Assembly: GCA_013329865.1 (NCBI GenBank)
Contig: DUJJ01000103.1
Coordinates: forward strand, 3,327 to 11,995
DNA length: 8,669 nt
Origin: Candidatus Poseidoniaceae archaeon
GTDB taxonomy: Archaea > Thermoplasmatota > Poseidoniia > Poseidoniales > Poseidoniaceae
Direction of reading: 5' to 3'
Shown: positions 6,223 to 8,669 of the stretch, one piece after another
How the letters are laid out: every line of letters starts with the position of its first letter
Position numbering within the stretch: position 1 is the first letter of the stretch
Notes under the pieces: model-generated
Seen by the model: only the letters and a program-made list of their open reading frames with translations
Database searches by the model: none
Told to the model about the DNA's origin: nothing
Translations under genes and position numbers: made by a program

Positions 6223-7374
6223 TCATTTCACTAATGGTCTAGAGGTCTTGCCAGCGCCACGGTGCCCTATTAGCCGTACTGCCTGCCAAGGTGGAGCACT
6301 ATCATCAGTCGCATAGGATTGGAATATTTGTTTATCCCAGTTCCATTTTTTTTGCCACAGTTTGATGATTTCATGCTTTCTTTGAGTGTCAGCCTCAGAC
6401 CATGTAGGAACATCACTAGACAACTCCTTTAGTAAGTCAAGGTGATTGTCATACTCGACGTTCATTAATTGCATCAATTGATTCTTGTCCAGTGGTTGTG
6501 TTGCAGGATATCGCCACCTAGGTAAACCGTCTTTATACCAAGTAAATGATGGGTCTAGGTTATCTGTTAGGCCGGTTATTCCAGAATTGAGTAGGCGGTA
6601 TTCATATCGCTCTTTGGCCGGCCAGACATACACCGGCATCCCTGTTTGACACCTTCGAAAGTATGCCAGACGTTTGCCACTCAGACCGACACTCTTGCCC
6701 AGTAACATACGGTTGTAAAAAGGCTGGAAGTACTCAATTGCGCAGGGTACCATCGATGCACCACGTGTCTTATGCTGGTTGATGAGTTTATTGAACGGTG
6801 TGACTAGGTATTGCGGGTATGCCATCATCCGCTTTAGTTTAGCTGGACCAAATCGGGGAACTACCGGTAGTAGTTCAGCCCAATTGTAACGACACTTTGC
6901 TTGTATTACGGATTTGTGCATTCCGTTGTGGAAGGCATACAATACTGTGTTGGATTTTGGAATTTCATGCGCATTGAGAGTATCTTGAGCAAGGCTAATC
7001 ATTTTGGCTAAACGCGAGGTGATTTTCTTATTGTTGAAATATCCTCCACCGTTTGGCGATCTTGGGTGTGGTCGTTTAAACTCCAAACAAACCATTTTTC
7101 CCTCATCACGCCATTTAGTCAGAATCTCCTGGTTTTCAAGCATTGAACTCAGTGAAGCGAACCCAAAATCCTCGAGTTCCGCAAGACTCCATGCCTCAAC
7201 ATATGGGTTGCGATTATCCAGTAATTCCTTGTTTACCGATACTTTAGCATCATGGTGGATTACCAATTCATTATCAGACGTTAGACGAAGGTCCAACTCA
7301 ATACCATCACAATTAGTTATGCCATGGATTAAACTTGCCATTGAGTTTTCCACGGGTTGCTTCCACTCAGCCAC
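6223..7374 (-). CDS. Glycerophosphodiester phosphodiesterase-like protein, apparently circularly permuted
   Basis: GDPD enzymes hydrolyse glycerophosphodiesters to glycerol-3-phosphate and an alcohol in a TIM-barrel fold. The protein has 383 residues from GTG 7374. Near the N-terminus lie PVENSMASL (like the family's PENTLAA), DGIELDLRL (Glu26, Asp28) and ELVIHHDA (His40/His41). Further on are CLEFKRP (Lys100), PVYVWPAKER (247-256) and GITGLTDNLDP (265-274), the usual last barrel strand. The HRG motif that normally opens the family is missing from the N-terminus. It appears instead at the very C-terminus as LIGHRGAGKTSRP (368-380), after about 90 extra, mostly helical residues. The frame is open upstream only to a stop at 7405-7407, with no HRG in it. 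There is no signal peptide or membrane segment. The start is weak: I see no ribosome-binding site before GTG. It is divergent from the PAP2 gene, which also suits lipid head-group metabolism. Confidence 0.82.
   Translation of the reverse strand: MAEWKQPVENSMASLIHGITNCDGIELDLRLTSDNELVIHHDAKVSVNKELLDNRNPYVEAWSLAELEDFGFASLSSMLENQEILTKWRDEGKMVCLEFKRPHPRSPNGGGYFNNKKITSRLAKMISLAQDTLNAHEIPKSNTVLYAFHNGMHKSVIQAKCRYNWAELLPVVPRFGPAKLKRMMAYPQYLVTPFNKLINQHKTRGASMVPCAIEYFQPFYNRMLLGKSVGLSGKRLAYFRRCQTGMPVYVWPAKERYEYRLLNSGITGLTDNLDPSFTWYKDGLPRWRYPATQPLDKNQLMQLMNVEYDNHLDLLKELSSDVPTWSEADTQRKHEIIKLWQKKWNWDKQIFQSYATDDSAPPWQAVRLIGHRGAGKTSRPLVK
6346..6353 (+). terminator. Possible oligo-T terminator for citrate synthase
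   Basis: A run of eight T on the plus strand lies about 130 bases past the citrate synthase stop, inside the opposing GDPD gene. Archaeal terminators are often simple T-runs without a hairpin, and no better run lies closer. On the minus strand it encodes part of QKKW, so coding constraint alone could explain it. Confidence 0.25.
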
Positions 7375-7377
7375 AAC

Positions 7378-7497
7378 ATACCGTAGGCGAATGCATTCAA
7401 AACTTCATGTGTCGAAGAAATTTGATTATGGAACAAAATGGTCTGTAAACGATAATGTGGTGAAAAAGGATATATTCACATTGCTTTGGTACGGTAT
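7378..7497. repeat. 8-bp inverted repeat TACGGTAT bracketing the GDPD/PAP2 divergent promoters
   Basis: ATACCGTA at 7378-7385 and TACGGTAT at 7490-7497 are perfect reverse complements. Each arm sits next to a start codon. TACGGTAT directly precedes ATG 7498 of the PAP2 gene and, on the minus strand, lies 3 bases before GTG 7374 of the GDPD gene. The GGTAT core also occurs in the inverted repeat ahead of citrate synthase. It may be a shared operator or a start-site element. The 123-base region holds no gene of its own. Confidence 0.5.
7463..7476 (+). promoter_or_regulatory. Archaeal TATA box with upstream A-rich BRE, PAP2 gene
   Basis: An A-rich stretch (AAAAAGG, 7463-7469) is followed by ATATATT (7470-7476). 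The TATA centre is 25 bases before ATG 7498, the distance at which archaeal transcription normally starts. The message would then begin at or near the ATG, so it would be leaderless. This agrees with the lack of a properly spaced ribosome-binding site: the GGTGA at 7459-7463 is too far upstream. Confidence 0.5.
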
Positions 7498-8669
7498 ATG
7501 AGTCCTTACACAATCATGATGCTGTTGGTTGTGTTTTTCACACCAATAGTTTGTTGGTTGTTCTCAATTTCGCAGAAAAAGCATCGAGTACCTATATCAA
7601 TGTGGGCTAAGGAGTTTCACGATAAGCGGTATTATTTACACGCGTTTGGTTATGTTATAATTGTCAAATGGAAAGCGATGACAGATTTGATAAATGATCC
7701 AATAAAGTCTGAAGTTGGCCACTGGACTGATTTAATCTATGCTCTTGAGGGTGAATTTACCAAATATATCCAAGATTTCTTCATCAATGACACTTTAACT
7801 ACAATACTAAATTTTCACTACTTGTTCATCTATCTGTTTTTGATTTATGTCACAACCGTGTATTTTGCCTACACTGGCGACCGAGATATGACAGATAAAG
7901 TAACACTAAACTATCTGCTAATCTACGCTCTTGCGGTGCCATATTACCTATTTTTCAACGTTGAGGTTACCTCGTCATGGATTCCTGGGATGGATGCTCT
8001 GTTGTATCACGATGGAGCTTACACAGTATTCTATGCAACACATGACCCATTGGATAACTGTGTTCCGTCACTACATGTTGCTATACCCTTTGGTATACTG
8101 ATGTTGAACTACTTGCACGTCAAAGAAAACGGCGGCAAGATGAAAGAATGGCGACATTACAATTATTTTCTTTTCGTGCTGGTAAATACTATACTGTTTA
8201 TATTTTCAATAATGTATCTTGGAATCCATTGGTTTATCGATATTCCCCTTGGTGTTCTTATTGGCGGTATAGGCGCTTTGTTCATTCACCACCTACAACC
8301 AAGATTACGCAACGATTACGGGTCATTCTTCAAGGGCTTTGACAAAATCAAAGTTAAACGGCATGTGATAATTGAGGGTGCTATAACCTTAATTATGTTC
8401 ACTCTAATTCTGATGGCAGTAAATGTTCAGGTTGAAAATTCAGACGATCGAGTCTCTTATCGGTTAGGCCCTGAAGATTCAGCATATGATATAATTCAGG
8501 AACTAAAATACGGGGATGATGTAACCTCGAGCATCAAAAATCTCGATTCTTCGCTTATTCTTGAGGTGGTTTACATCCCAGTAGAAGAAAGTGCAAAAGC
8601 AATGGAAAATGGTTCGATAGATTGGGATTATATCTCCAGCATAGGTCAACATTACCTTGTTGGTCCCGG
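7498..8669 (+). CDS. PAP2-superfamily membrane protein, Aur1/inositol-phosphotransferase-like (3' end outside window)
   Basis: The frame from ATG 7498 stays open to the window end: 390 complete codons, C-terminus missing. Hydrophobic segments lie near residues 4-24, 103-124, 137-155, 222-243, 246-265 and 289-309, so it is a polytopic membrane protein. Two of the three PAP2 signature motifs are visible: DNCVPSLHVA (186-195, with His193) and YLGIHWFIDIPLG (240-252, His244 and Asp248). The classical first motif (K-x6-RP) is not seen, and PSLH replaces PSGH. This pattern is typical of the PAP2_3 group that includes Aur1-type inositol-phosphoryl transferases. Transfer or removal of a phospho-head group on a lipid is therefore likelier than simple phosphatase activity. 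After the last helix a soluble domain begins (from about 311, with SAYDIIQELKYGDD) that I do not recognise. It is divergent from the GDPD-like gene and probably leaderless. Confidence 0.85.
   Translation, partial: MSPYTIMMLLVVFFTPIVCWLFSISQKKHRVPISMWAKEFHDKRYYLHAFGYVIIVKWKAMTDLINDPIKSEVGHWTDLIYALEGEFTKYIQDFFINDTLTTILNFHYLFIYLFLIYVTTVYFAYTGDRDMTDKVTLNYLLIYALAVPYYLFFNVEVTSSWIPGMDALLYHDGAYTVFYATHDPLDNCVPSLHVAIPFGILMLNYLHVKENGGKMKEWRHYNYFLFVLVNTILFIFSIMYLGIHWFIDIPLGVLIGGIGALFIHHLQPRLRNDYGSFFKGFDKIKVKRHVIIEGAITLIMFTLILMAVNVQVENSDDRVSYRLGPEDSAYDIIQELKYGDDVTSSIKNLDSSLILEVVYIPVEESAKAMENGSIDWDYISSIGQHYLVGP

Noticed and set aside
5004..6540. 14-base direct match CCGTCTTTATACCA at 5004-5017 and 6527-6540
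   Set aside because: One copy is in the citrate synthase promoter, the other is inside GDPD coding sequence. A match of this length has roughly a one-in-seven chance of occurring somewhere in the window, and no flanking similarity exists.
7004..7501. 165-codon plus-strand open frame opposite the GDPD gene
   Set aside because: It is antisense to a gene with clear family motifs and shows no family resemblance of its own. It is a shadow frame.
8148..8342. 64-codon plus-strand open frame
   Set aside because: It lies wholly within the PAP2 gene in another frame, over the PAP2 motif-3 region.

Overview
The window looks like a chromosomal segment from a free-living, AT-leaning archaeon. The best guess is a euryarchaeote of the Thermoplasmata / Marine Group II (Poseidoniales) type. 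The evidence is: a DUF835 protein (a mainly archaeal family); GGTGA/GGTGG ribosome-binding motifs a few bases upstream of starts; short TATA-like elements about 25 bp upstream of starts; and tightly packed ATGA-overlapping genes. The lineage is an inference from these features, not from a marker gene. No tRNA, rRNA, CRISPR array, insertion sequence or prophage gene is visible.

Layout. (1) 1-419, minus strand: the N-terminal part of a small two-helix membrane protein, cut by the window edge. (2) 420-566: a divergent intergenic region in which both flanking genes carry the same AAGGCTTA motif. (3) 567-4959, plus strand: a translationally coupled three-gene operon. It encodes a DUF835 protein with a long disordered charged tail, a 666-residue protein with a DnaA/Hda-type AAA+ ATPase core in its middle, and a YkgJ-type cysteine-cluster protein. 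Both junctions are ATGA overlaps with good ribosome-binding sites. (4) 5040-6215, plus: a citrate synthase that resembles the mitochondrial/eukaryotic type more than the usual archaeal type, preceded by a TATA-like promoter and an inverted repeat. (5) 6223-7374, minus: a glycerophosphodiester phosphodiesterase-like protein whose HRG strand sits at the C-terminus, suggesting circular permutation. (6) 7375-7497: a second divergent intergenic region bracketed by a perfect TACGGTAT inverted repeat. (7) 7498-8669, plus: an Aur1-like PAP2 membrane protein, running off the window.

How they may work together. The three-gene operon is the main candidate for an undescribed system. A DnaA-family ATPase is unexpected in an archaeon, where Orc1/Cdc6 proteins normally start replication. 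Here it lacks the DnaA DNA-binding domain, lacks the usual arginine-finger residue, and is co-translated with a DUF835 partner and a metal/redox-type Cys protein. Its target cannot be read from the sequence. The divergent GDPD and PAP2 genes both point to lipid head-group turnover or transfer. Citrate synthase is a stand-alone central-metabolism gene that converges on GDPD with only 7 bp between the stop codons.
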